Below are positions 16,501 through 22,576 of a stretch of DNA of 22,576 nt, piece by piece. The stretch's first letter is position 1; each line of letters starts with the position of its first letter. A program made the position numbers and the translations under genes. Where the stretch lies: NCBI GenBank assembly GCA_900544465.1, contig UQVT01000010.1, positions 1 to 22,576 of the forward strand, in the 5' to 3' direction. This DNA is from an uncultured Collinsella sp. GTDB lineage: Bacteria; Actinomycetota; Coriobacteriia; Coriobacteriales; Coriobacteriaceae. The notes under the pieces are model-generated. The model did not search any database. It was not told the DNA's origin and was given only the letters and a program-made list of their open reading frames with translations.

Positions 16501-17337
16501 CACGGGCGCGTCCTCGCGGCGCAGGTAGTGGAAGTCGTTGGTAGCGATGACCTTGACGCCCACCTGTTTGGCAATGTCGATGAGCGTGCGGTCCATCTGC
16601 TCGTCGGTCAGGCCGTTGTCGGTGGTGATGCCGTGTTCTTGGATCTCGATGTAGAAGTCGCCGGGCTCGAAGGTGTCACGGAAGGTCTCGGCCCACTTGA
16701 TGGCGCCTTCCATGTCGCCGCGGTCGATGTATTTGGGGATGATGCCCGCAATGCAGGCGCTCGTGCAGATCATGCCCTTGGCGTGGCGGCGCAGGTTGTC
16801 GAGCGTCACGCGCGGCTTGTAGTAAAAGCCCTGCACAGCGGCCTCGGAGACCGTCTGCATCAGGTTGACGTAGCCCTCCTGGTCCTTGGCCAAAAGGATC
16901 ATGTGGTAGAGCTCGGGCTTGTGGTCGCGGGCGAGCGTCTCGTCCGGCGTAAAGTAGACCTCGCAGCCAAAGATGGGTTTGATGACCAGAGGCGGCTTGA
17001 GCTCGTCGATGTTGCCCTTCTCGTCCCACATGGCCATGTCCTTCACATACTGGGCATGCTCGCGCGGGTTTTCCTCGGAATCGGGCTCCACCAGCTCGTC
17101 GCGGCGGTCCTTTTCCAGGAAGGCCTTGTCGTGGCTCCAGGTTTTGTACTCGGGCGTGTTGTGGTTGACGGCGTCGCAGGCCAGCGCCAGGTCGGGCACG
17201 CCATACATGTAGCCGTGGTCGGTAATGGCGACGGCGGGCATGCCCAGCTCTACGGCACGATTGACCATATCCTGGATACGGGTTGCGCCGTCGAGCATGG
17301 AGAAAACAGTGTGATTGTGCAGATGGACGAATGCCAT
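13534..17337 (-). CDS. dnaE: DNA polymerase III alpha subunit, with apparently intact PHP nuclease site
   Basis: This is the catalytic subunit of the replicase, 1267 residues versus about 1160-1190 in E. coli and M. tuberculosis. The N-terminal PHP domain opens VHLHNHT. Comparison with M. tuberculosis DnaE1 suggests all nine metal ligands are kept: H7, H9, D16, H41, E126, H145, C195, D268 and H270. The C-family polymerase core has the PDIDMDFDDERR aspartates (about 466-477), GPGRGSAAGA upstream, and YQEQVM with the KKK fingers motif. A helix-hairpin-helix GIRGVGTGVAQAI and an OB fold (WWAGMVSSVSKRVTKNGDPMG) complete the C-terminus. About 60 extra charged residues lie between H41 and E126. The ATG at 17337 has GGAG 8 nt upstream. 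The SNF2 helicase gene follows closely. Confidence 0.98.
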   Translation of the reverse strand: MAFVHLHNHTVFSMLDGATRIQDMVNRAVELGMPAVAITDHGYMYGVPDLALACDAVNHNTPEYKTWSHDKAFLEKDRRDELVEPDSEENPREHAQYVKDMAMWDEKGNIDELKPPLVIKPIFGCEVYFTPDETLARDHKPELYHMILLAKDQEGYVNLMQTVSEAAVQGFYYKPRVTLDNLRRHAKGMICTSACIAGIIPKYIDRGDMEGAIKWAETFRDTFEPGDFYIEIQEHGITTDNGLTDEQMDRTLIDIAKQVGVKVIATNDFHYLRREDAPVQDVIMCIGMNAKVDDPNRMRMTGSEFYMKTEEEMRAMFPYCPEACDNTLEIADKCYVELDWDSIILPRFPLLDPGETHESQFRRECEKGLRQHYGDDWATREIGGVNIKERFEYEYKVICDKGFAAYFLIVAEYVQWAKDNGIGVGPGRGSAAGAIVAYAMNITAFDPLENGLMFERFLSPQRTEMPDIDMDFDDERRLEVVEHVRQLYGPEKVTHVITYSTIKAKQAINDAARVLDYPVYMGQRLSKMVSSDPKVKLKQVLEKQPGKEDLFNPDFAEAYKKDDDARRIIDTALSIEGLTRGEGVHACAVLICRDPVNEHVPTKLDTKGGVEITQYEGHTVADMGLLKMDFLGLRTLTVISKAKANIKKNFGIDIKEEEIPFDDPEIFKLMGSGHTAGVFQVESAGMTATIKNMKPTEYKHVVALIALYRPGPLGAGMVSSYINRMNGKEPAVSYDDRLDDILGETYGTMVYQEQVMLISVEMCGFSKGESDSRIRKPVAKKKIKLLTSTVLHWEDGSDETTYDHWMNGAIKNNYTREVAQKIWDDVLEFASYAFNKSHSAGYAILVMQTAWLKAHYPHEYMAAVLTSYTGKTDKIVHYVSACRHDGIPVLSPDVNESGTEFTATKEGVRFGLAGIRGVGTGVAQAIIAEREAGGPFKTLHDFVERVDSSQANRRVIESLIKAGAFDSTGYPRRQMMHFVDKNNPENIIDAAVKRQKDRASGQTSFFDMFGDVEGSGFEVSVPDPDGQEWDRHLKLSQEKEVLGIYVSDHPLRPFEYALSKARDFSFSQIDTGYEVQNPTGGTINQEIPEGKALWWAGMVSSVSKRVTKNGDPMGIVQLEDMEGEAAVVVFPKTYKEAEGYLYGEVDPETGVQLSDAFVRIKGKLERSDRGDQIIAQEIVPLELNEENNKPKVFEVMVPNSRFSQGNMARLATVLTTNPGGDRVEIFIEQVDGRVLRAEVPAKVNARSIPLLAEAKAIVGNQGRVTVI

Positions 17338-17376
17338 GTGATGAGCTCCGATGCGGGTTCGTGTTCTGACTGAACG

Positions 17377-17382
17377 ATTTTA
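17377..17382 (-). promoter_or_regulatory. Candidate -10 box of dnaE
   Basis: On the minus strand this reads TAAAAT, 39 nt upstream of the dnaE ATG. The -35 region is poor (GGGTGC-like at 17 bp). The start would be near 17370. Confidence 0.45.
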
Positions 17383-17431
17383 CCCCACGGCGCGGACGGC
17401 ACCCGAACCTAGCCAAACCAACACGGGTAGT

Positions 17432-17452
17432 CTTTTTGGGGCCTTCAAAAAG
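17432..17452. terminator. AT-rich hairpin between the MFS gene and dnaE
   Basis: CTTTTTG (17432-17438) and CAAAAAG (17446-17452) are perfect complements around a 7-nt loop GGGCCTT. It lies between the MFS stop and the dnaE promoter. The stem is AT-rich and lacks a trailing T-tract in either direction, so it is not a textbook terminator. The surrounding 17338-17577 stretch (240 nt) holds no gene. Confidence 0.3.
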
Positions 17453-17577
17453 GGGAATGAGGGCATCCAGATATATCGAGTATTACTGGAACCCCGGCGA
17501 TGCGCGGAATGATTTGTGACGAATGGTCATGTCCATCAAGAAGGCTCGACGCTTCGGATGGCTCGTCAATCGATATA

Positions 17578-18777
17578 TCAATTCTTGGAAACCTGCATTC
17601 CTACCATTTTTAATGAAACAACGGCGGTAATCGCTATCGCGATTGCGCCAATAATACCGAGCGCCATCTGAATGGGGTATAACCCCAACACATGTCCAAA
17701 TACGGAGAAAAACAATGCGGAAAAGAGGGCCCTTACCAGAGACGCAGCGGAAAGGATAGTCGCACGGAGATCGTCCGCTATCCCGTCTTGGATTAAGTTT
17801 TCCGAAGTGATGTACACCACTTCTGGGAGGAAACAAAGCACCATGCTAAGGCCAAACAAACACAGCGGATTTGAAGCGAACCACGGAAGAATCATGAAAA
17901 GGCCAGCCTCAATTAGCATCGAGCCGCGCATGGTATTTCTTTTCCCGAAACGCGATGAGAAGAAATCTGCCGCAATGTAGGCCGTCGCATTTACTGCATA
18001 GGATGCACCGAAAAAGATTCCTATTATGGAGACGGGAGCATCAAATGCGTCGAATACCAACTGATTCAAGTTGTAATAACTCCCGTAGAATCCATCGAGC
18101 ATGCTTGTGCCGATTAGAAGAAGCAACACCGCAAAAGCGGATTCTCCAACACGCCAGGTTTCGCGTCTGAAGATCTTGGCTACGTCAAACCTTCCCATCT
18201 CAGAGCTTTCAGAACGGGTCGCTTCCGTCCTCTCAATGGGATATAGAAGGAAAAGCTGCAGGAGATAGAAAACGGAGACACATACGTAGAGGGCGCTCCA
18301 AGATACTTGGGCAATGAAAGATCCGAGCACAATCGCCATTCCCGTAGCGATTGATTGCGCGGCAAGCAGCCGAGCGTTGATGGTGAGGAAGCGCTCTCCT
18401 TGACCGGCATTCCGGGCAATTTCATATAAAAGTGCCTGTTCGGATCCCGATTGAAGGGAGTAGGCGAGTGCCTCAACAAGGGAAAGCACGACAAGAAAGG
18501 GACCTGAGAGCAACAGCATGCCAGCCGTATGGAAGAAAAGCAGCAGCACGCCCACTTGAATCGAAAACTTCTTTCCAAAGAAATCGCCTATCAGCCCTGT
18601 TGGCAGCTCGAGGACGACCGTTGCTATGTTGAACAGGGCTTGATAAAGCGCGATTTCCGTGACAGACATTCCTTTCTCCGCAAGGAAAAGTAGAAACACT
18701 CCCCGGTTTAAAACAAATCCCGTGAGAACGAAAAAGGCGGAATAGACGTGCAGTTGCGTAGTGGCATTCTTATTCAT
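17578..18777 (-). CDS. Major facilitator superfamily (MFS) transporter, probably acquired by transfer
   Basis: This 399-residue integral membrane protein has about 12 hydrophobic helices. The MFS motif A is visible after TM2 as LPTGLIGDFFGKK (59-71), a form common in small drug- or peptide-exporter-like MFS proteins. Substrate unknown. Base composition differs sharply: two 60-base lines counted by eye gave 42% and 45% G+C, against 62% in a line of dnaE. Codon use is correspondingly AT-shifted. The ATG at 18777 is the only sensible full-length start, but no Shine-Dalgarno sequence precedes it, unlike every neighbour. It lies 103 nt after the DUF3284-like gene on the same strand. The flanks carry GATATATC motifs on the 3' side. 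Likely horizontally acquired; this is inference from composition. Confidence 0.9.
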   Translation of the reverse strand: MNKNATTQLHVYSAFFVLTGFVLNRGVFLLFLAEKGMSVTEIALYQALFNIATVVLELPTGLIGDFFGKKFSIQVGVLLLFFHTAGMLLLSGPFLVVLSLVEALAYSLQSGSEQALLYEIARNAGQGERFLTINARLLAAQSIATGMAIVLGSFIAQVSWSALYVCVSVFYLLQLFLLYPIERTEATRSESSEMGRFDVAKIFRRETWRVGESAFAVLLLLIGTSMLDGFYGSYYNLNQLVFDAFDAPVSIIGIFFGASYAVNATAYIAADFFSSRFGKRNTMRGSMLIEAGLFMILPWFASNPLCLFGLSMVLCFLPEVVYITSENLIQDGIADDLRATILSAASLVRALFSALFFSVFGHVLGLYPIQMALGIIGAIAIAITAVVSLKMVGMQVSKN

Positions 18778-18837
18778 TTGGCACTACCAACAACTATTTT
18801 TGTCGGGCCGCTCGCTACTGATTCGAAGCCTGAAGTG

Positions 18838-18854
18838 TTCACAGTTGATGTGAA
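18838..18854. promoter_or_regulatory. Dyad TTCACA-N5-TGTGAA upstream of the MFS gene
   Basis: TTCACA (18838-18843), GTTGA, TGTGAA (18849-18854) form a perfect 6+6 inverted repeat. It sits 60 nt upstream of the MFS start and 27 nt after the DUF3284-like gene's stop. It may be an operator for the MFS gene or a small hairpin after the upstream gene. No convincing -10/-35 pair was found in 18778-18880. Confidence 0.35.
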
Positions 18855-18880
18855 GAGCGGTAAAGCTTTTGCACAGGGTA

Positions 18881-19390
18881 TCAATGGAATACATCCGAAG
18901 CGTTTTCGGCAGTATCATCGGCGAAGGCGGGATTAGCCTTTACGCGGCGCTCACCCTCGATGTATTTGACGATTTGATCAATCGTCTGGTTGGCGTGGCT
19001 CTTGAGCTTGCGCTCATAAAAGAAGAGGCCGAGCTTGCCGCGCGTGCCAGACGTGTTGCCACCCACACCCTGAAAATCCTCGGTATAGGTGAGCTCGCAG
19101 GCACCATCGCCAGCAGGTGCAGCCTCATAGCGCATGGTATTAATGCCCGCCGCATACTGAAAACGGACCTCATAGAGGCACGGGTAGTCAAAGTGCTTGA
19201 TCTTAACCTTGATCGCCGTGCCCTTGGCCTTGCCTTTTGCGGACTGGGCACGCTTCTCGTACTTATAGCCGTTGAGCTTGTTGCGGCTGGGACGCTTGCC
19301 CGTGGCGTTCTCGATATCCTGCATGATGGACCCCGCCAGAGCGTCAAAAAGCTCCTCCGGTGTCACCTTAAGTGTTTTGGTGAGCTGCAT
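18881..19390 (-). CDS. DUF3284-like (SRPBCC/START-like fold) protein
   Basis: This 169-residue soluble protein is not an enzyme I can name. The pattern MQLTKTLKVTPEELFDALAGSIMQDIENATGK, then NKLNGYKYEK, then a Tyr-rich YPCLYEVRFQYAAGINTMRYEA and CELTYTEDF resembles DUF3284, a small family found mainly in Firmicutes and gut Actinobacteria, sometimes near sugar PTS genes. The alternation of strands with a final amphipathic helix (HANQTIDQIVKYIEGE) suits a START-like ligand-binding fold. It has no signal peptide or membrane segment. The ATG at 19390 has a good TAAGGAG site (complement of 19396-19402). A TACAAT -10 candidate and a dyad lie just upstream, so it probably has its own promoter. No PTS genes are nearby, so its ligand cannot be guessed. 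Confidence 0.85.
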   Translation of the reverse strand: MQLTKTLKVTPEELFDALAGSIMQDIENATGKRPSRNKLNGYKYEKRAQSAKGKAKGTAIKVKIKHFDYPCLYEVRFQYAAGINTMRYEAAPAGDGACELTYTEDFQGVGGNTSGTRGKLGLFFYERKLKSHANQTIDQIVKYIEGERRVKANPAFADDTAENASDVFH

Positions 19391-19407
19391 GATGGCTCCT
19401 TATTCGT

Positions 19408-19420
19408 TTGAACCGTTCGA
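19408..19420. promoter_or_regulatory. Operator-like dyad over the DUF3284-like gene's transcription start
   Basis: TTGAAC-C-GTTCGA is a 6+6 inverted repeat with one mismatch and a single-base spacer. It covers the start predicted from the TACAAT box at 19424-19429. The half-sites resemble LexA half-sites but the spacing is 1, not 4, so LexA is not inferred. Confidence 0.3.
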
Positions 19421-19423
19421 GTC

Positions 19424-19429
19424 ATTGTA
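19424..19429 (-). promoter_or_regulatory. Candidate -10 box of the DUF3284-like gene
   Basis: On the minus strand this reads TACAAT, 34 nt upstream of the ATG. No good -35 lies 16-18 bp further up. Transcription would start near 19417. Confidence 0.45.
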
Positions 19430-19451
19430 CCGCCCCAGGCTCTCCCATGCG

Positions 19452-19518
19452 TTGCGGTGCTATTTGGACGATTGAGGGCTTTACAGCCGCAAAACTAACC
19501 AAATAGCACCGTAAAGCC
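19452..19518. repeat. Interleaved inverted repeats between addA and the DUF3284-like gene
   Basis: CGGTGCTATTTGG (19455-19467) and CCAAATAGCACCG (19499-19511) are a perfect 13-bp inverted repeat; two further T-A pairs and one G-U pair extend it to 16 in RNA. Within its 31-nt loop GGCTTTAC (19477-19484) is a perfect complement of GTAAAGCC (19511-19518), which lies just outside the right arm. The two pairings therefore interleave, as in a pseudoknot or a pair of alternative structures. GGCT/AGCC also makes a tiny hairpin in the loop. It begins 8 nt after the addA stop codon. No T-tract follows, so it is not a normal terminator; a REP-like repeat is possible. Confidence 0.7.
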
Positions 19519-19526
19519 TGAGGTGG

Positions 19527-22500
19527 CTAGAGATTGTAGGTGACTACTTGAGGTTCGGCGGGTTCGACGAAGATGGCTGGATTCGTCTGCTCCACGCGAA
19601 CGAACTTGACCGTCACCGCCTCAACGCCCGCCTTGTGCAACACGTCGGCGTAGACGCGCGCCTGCAGGGCGTGCTTCTCGAGCAGCTGTTCCGGCGTCTC
19701 ATCCGGCGTGCCACCCGTCTTGTAATCAATGACCAGGGCGCGCGACGGATCGGCCGGGTCGGTGGCCAGTGCATCGATGGCGCCTTCGGCATATGCACCG
19801 TAGCGGGCGATGTCCTCGTCCTCGCAGCCCAGCGAAAAGAACGGCACCTCGGCGCGAACGCACGGCCAGGCAAGCAGCTCGGCACGAACAGCCGACTTGA
19901 GCCAGCGGTTCAGGGCAACGTCGAAGCGTTCGCGCTGCTCCGGCGTCAGGCGCCACAGGCGCGCCAGAGCATCGGCACGCTCAGCGGGCAGCGCATCGGA
20001 ACCCATCTCGATCAGCCACTGGCAGGCGGCATGGAACGCCGAGCCCAGCGCCATGGGGTTGCCGGCGGGCTCAACGACGGCCACGTCCGCATCGGCCATC
20101 TCCGAGCCATCCGACTCTGCATCATCGCCAGCCTCGTCCATGGGCACGTGCGCCTCGGCGGCACGGTCCTCGGACTCGGCATGCAGCGCCGCGGCAATTG
20201 ACGAGTAGCTGTACGAATCGCGCTCCGGATACGGGCAGGTGCCCATGCGCACGCCCACCGCCTGGGGATACACGAGCTCAAACGCATCGGGCTCGGGGTC
20301 GGCAGGACCGGGAACGGCGGCGCGGGCATCTGCACCGGCACCCTCCGGCTCCGCATCGCCGCGGACAAGCCTGCCCTCGGCATCCAGCGAAGCGTTTGCC
20401 TCAAACGCCTGCTCGCCAAAGGTAAAGTCCGTGAGCGAAATGAGCTCGTAGTCGCCCGGCTGGGAGTTGTCGAACACCAGGCGGTCGCTATCGAGCTGCG
20501 GCGTGTCCAGAGCGTCGGTCGGCAAAATACGGCGCAGCACGTCGTAGGTCAGATCCGTCTCGACATCGAAGGTCGGCGCCGTCACCTTGCCACGGCTCAC
20601 ACCGGCATCCATCGCCAGAATGACCAGCTCGCGTGCTCGCGTCATGGCGACATAGAGCAGGCGGGCCCGCTCCTCGAGCGAGAGCTGCAGGTCGTCGTTG
20701 CGCAGGCGAGCAAATGCCTCGGCGGGAGAACCCGTCGCACAAACGTCCTCCATGAGCTCCGGCGGCAGCCACAGCGACGTGCCCTTGCCCTTAAACGCAT
20801 GCTCAAACTGCTTTTTGACGTCGTCGCCCTTCACAAAGGTTCCGTCGGCGAGCTTAACGCCGTCGAAGCGTGCCGGCAGTGCCACGACCTGCGCTCCGCC
20901 ATCGACGCGACCCATCTGTGCCGCACCCGAGGACTTACGCACGCCAAAGCACTCGGCGACCGCCACGACCGGATATTCCAGACCCTTGGAGGCATGCACC
21001 GTCATGATGCGCACCGCGCCGTCGCCCTCCTCGTTGAGCGCGCCCGGGGCCTCCTTGCCCGCCAAGAAGCGGTCGAAGGCGAGCGCGATGGAGCGCGGAG
21101 AATTGCCGAGCTCGGCCTCTGCCTCGGCCACGGCGTCGAGCGCCTTGAGCACGTTGGCGGCGATGGCCTTGCCCTCGGGACCACGCTGCGCCAGACGCAC
21201 AAACCAGCCGGAGGCGTTGACAGCATCGCGCGCGATGGCGGCGAACGAATCGCGCCCCACGCGACGAAGCGCATAGCGCAGCACCTCGCGGGCGCGCGTC
21301 AGCAGCGGCAGATCCCGCAGCCCCGGCACATCGCAATCGCTCATGATGCCCACGTCGATGTTGCGGCGCGAGGTCTCCCCCGTCTGGTCGTCCAGCTTGG
21401 TCGCCAGCGCCAGGAACTCCTGGGCGCCGAGCGCAAACATCGGCGAGGCCAGCAGCGGCATAAGACCCTGCGCCGTATCGGCCGGATTAGCAAGCGCGCA
21501 CACCAGGGCACGCACCGTTTGGACCTCGGCTGCCTGGGCAAAGACCGAGCCGCCCGCGATGACGCAGTCGAGCCCCTGGTCGCGAAACGCCTGTGCGTAG
21601 ACATCGGCATTGGTCATGCGCCCTAGCAGCAGCACCATACCGCCCTGGGGCTGGCCCGCTTTAACGAGCGCTTGGAATCGCTCCGCAATCGCACGAGCTT
21701 TCGCCTGCGTTCGCTCCTGCGTACTGCCACCGGCAACGAAGACCGCCTGGCGGCGCGACGCCTTTGCCTTGAGCTTGTCCTCGCGATCGTCACTCGGCTC
21801 AAGATCCAAGAACCCCTGCATCAAACCACCGGTATCGCCGTCAAAGACGCGCGCCACATAGCGCAGCACCTCGTCGTGGCTGCGGAAGTTGCGCACGAGT
21901 TTGACGAGCTCGCCGGTGGGGGCATCGGATGCGACAGCCGTCTCGAGCGCAGCAGAGGAGCCCACTTTGCGCTCCTGGCGGCGGAAGACCTCGACCTCGG
22001 CGCCACGGAAACGATAAATCGACTGCTGCGCATCGCCCACGGTACACAGCGCACGCTCACCCGCGCCGGTCAGGTAACGGATCAGGTCGACCTGCATCTG
22101 GTCGGTATCCTGGAACTCGTCGATCATGACCATCTTAAAGCGACCCTCATAGGCCGCTCGGATGGCGGGATAATCGCGCAGCGCCTCGTACGCCATGCGC
22201 AGCAGGTCGTTGTTATCAAGCGCGGACTGGTCAGCCTTGAGCGCGCGGTATTCCGCCTCCACAGCACAAGCAAGCCTCACCAGCGCATCGAGCGCCGGAC
22301 CGCCGCAGGCAAGCACGATATTGATAAATGCATCGGCGGCCTCGGCCTTGAGCAGCTCCACCTGCTCCTTAGGAAACGCCTTGCTCGCCCGAGGCATGCT
22401 GCACGACATCATGAGTCGCGCGGCATCCTCCATGGTTTTGCCGCTCGCCTCAAACGCGTCGATGGCATCGAGTGCCACCTGCGCTTTCTCGGTCGCGGCC

Positions 22501-22576
22501 TTGCTCGCACCCAACGCCGCGCGATAGGCATCGGCGAGTGCCGAGGTATCGGCCTGGCCGCGCGCCACGCGCACGT
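19527..22576 (-). CDS. addA: AddA-type ATP-dependent helicase/nuclease (UvrD/RecB family), N-terminus cut by the window edge
   Basis: About 1015 C-terminal residues are visible; the frame is still open at the right edge, so the Walker A region lies outside. AddA, with AddB, resects double-strand breaks for RecA-dependent repair. Numbering from the GTG codon at 22574, superfamily 1A motifs are ALDNNDLL (118-125), motif II MIDEFQDTD (150-158), motif III GDAQQSIYRFRGAEV (180-194), motif IV VRNFRSH, motif V MTVHASKGLEYPV and motif VI LYVAMTRARE. The C-terminal RecB-type nuclease has GSAFHAA (His), EGAIDALA (Asp) and VIDYKTG (Asp, Lys), followed by Q/Y of the QARVY motif, so the nuclease looks active. 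An acidic linker (DEAGDDAESDGSEMADADV) precedes it. addB is not in the window; its likely place is just beyond the right edge. RecB is an alternative name, but the fused nuclease and organism favour AddA. Confidence 0.9.
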   Translation of the reverse strand, partial: VRVARGQADTSALADAYRAALGASKAATEKAQVALDAIDAFEASGKTMEDAARLMMSCSMPRASKAFPKEQVELLKAEAADAFINIVLACGGPALDALVRLACAVEAEYRALKADQSALDNNDLLRMAYEALRDYPAIRAAYEGRFKMVMIDEFQDTDQMQVDLIRYLTGAGERALCTVGDAQQSIYRFRGAEVEVFRRQERKVGSSAALETAVASDAPTGELVKLVRNFRSHDEVLRYVARVFDGDTGGLMQGFLDLEPSDDREDKLKAKASRRQAVFVAGGSTQERTQAKARAIAERFQALVKAGQPQGGMVLLLGRMTNADVYAQAFRDQGLDCVIAGGSVFAQAAEVQTVRALVCALANPADTAQGLMPLLASPMFALGAQEFLALATKLDDQTGETSRRNIDVGIMSDCDVPGLRDLPLLTRAREVLRYALRRVGRDSFAAIARDAVNASGWFVRLAQRGPEGKAIAANVLKALDAVAEAEAELGNSPRSIALAFDRFLAGKEAPGALNEEGDGAVRIMTVHASKGLEYPVVAVAECFGVRKSSGAAQMGRVDGGAQVVALPARFDGVKLADGTFVKGDDVKKQFEHAFKGKGTSLWLPPELMEDVCATGSPAEAFARLRNDDLQLSLEERARLLYVAMTRARELVILAMDAGVSRGKVTAPTFDVETDLTYDVLRRILPTDALDTPQLDSDRLVFDNSQPGDYELISLTDFTFGEQAFEANASLDAEGRLVRGDAEPEGAGADARAAVPGPADPEPDAFELVYPQAVGVRMGTCPYPERDSYSYSSIAAALHAESEDRAAEAHVPMDEAGDDAESDGSEMADADVAVVEPAGNPMALGSAFHAACQWLIEMGSDALPAERADALARLWRLTPEQRERFDVALNRWLKSAVRAELLAWPCVRAEVPFFSLGCEDEDIARYGAYAEGAIDALATDPADPSRALVIDYKTGGTPDETPEQLLEKHALQARVYADVLHKAGVEAVTVKFVRVEQTNPAIFVEPAEPQVVTYNL

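Noticed and set aside
13555..17373. A 1272-codon open frame on the plus strand opposite dnaE
   Set aside because: It is a shadow of the GC-rich dnaE coding frame: low-complexity, Gly/Val/Leu/His/Arg-rich translation, no recognisable domain, and no ribosome binding site. dnaE itself is certain.
17363..17375. GTTC-TGACT-GAAC dyad near the dnaE start as a second SOS box
   Set aside because: The half-sites are in the reverse order (GTTC first) and the spacing is 5, so it does not match GAAC-N4-GTTC.
17470..17579. GATATATC inverted pair as ends of an insertion sequence or MITE
   Set aside because: Only 9 bp each, the core is itself palindromic, no target duplication is visible and the pair encloses just 92 nt without a gene.
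19408..19420. LexA box upstream of the DUF3284-like gene
   Set aside because: It has GAAC and GTTC halves but only one base between them instead of four; kept only as a generic operator-like dyad.

Overview
The window looks like chromosomal DNA from a high-GC actinobacterium of the class Coriobacteriia, most likely Collinsella or a close relative. That call rests on overall protein style, a G+C near 60% in stretches counted by eye, and AGGAGG-type ribosome binding sites. It is recognition from memory, not a database match. No rRNA, tRNA, CRISPR array or transposase gene was seen, and no gene-free stretch exceeds 300 bases.

Layout. A twin zinc-ribbon protein gene (cut by the left edge, minus strand) diverges from a plus-strand cation diffusion facilitator gene at about 877-2058. 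Everything else lies on the minus strand. Read from high to low coordinates, the order is: an AddA-type helicase/nuclease (cut by the right edge), a DUF3284-like protein, a low-GC MFS transporter, DNA polymerase III alpha (dnaE), a SWIM/SNF2 helicase, a superoxide reductase, a degenerate NAD synthetase-like protein, ruvC-ruvA-ruvB, formate-tetrahydrofolate ligase (fhs), and a single-pass membrane protein with a PASTA-like outer segment.

Functional themes. Much of the window serves DNA replication and repair: end resection (AddA), the replicase (DnaE, whose PHP domain keeps all nine metal ligands), chromatin-remodeller-like translocation (SNF2) and Holliday junction processing (RuvABC). The ruvCAB promoter carries a good GAAC-N4-GTTC LexA box, which links it to the SOS response. 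The superoxide reductase and one-carbon enzyme fit an anaerobic gut organism. The CDF transporter has an Asn-Asp/Asp-Asp metal site like manganese exporters.

What stands out: (i) a 661-residue NAD synthetase-like protein that appears to have lost both the glutaminase triad and the ATP-binding SGGxDS motif; (ii) a superoxide reductase that keeps its N-terminal domain but has lost three of the four cysteines of the usual accessory iron site; (iii) a 13-bp perfect inverted repeat interleaved with a second 8-bp one between addA and the DUF3284 gene; (iv) a CDF transporter with an apparently duplicated cytoplasmic domain; (v) an MFS gene of clearly different base composition; and (vi) several promoter-proximal dyads that look like operators.
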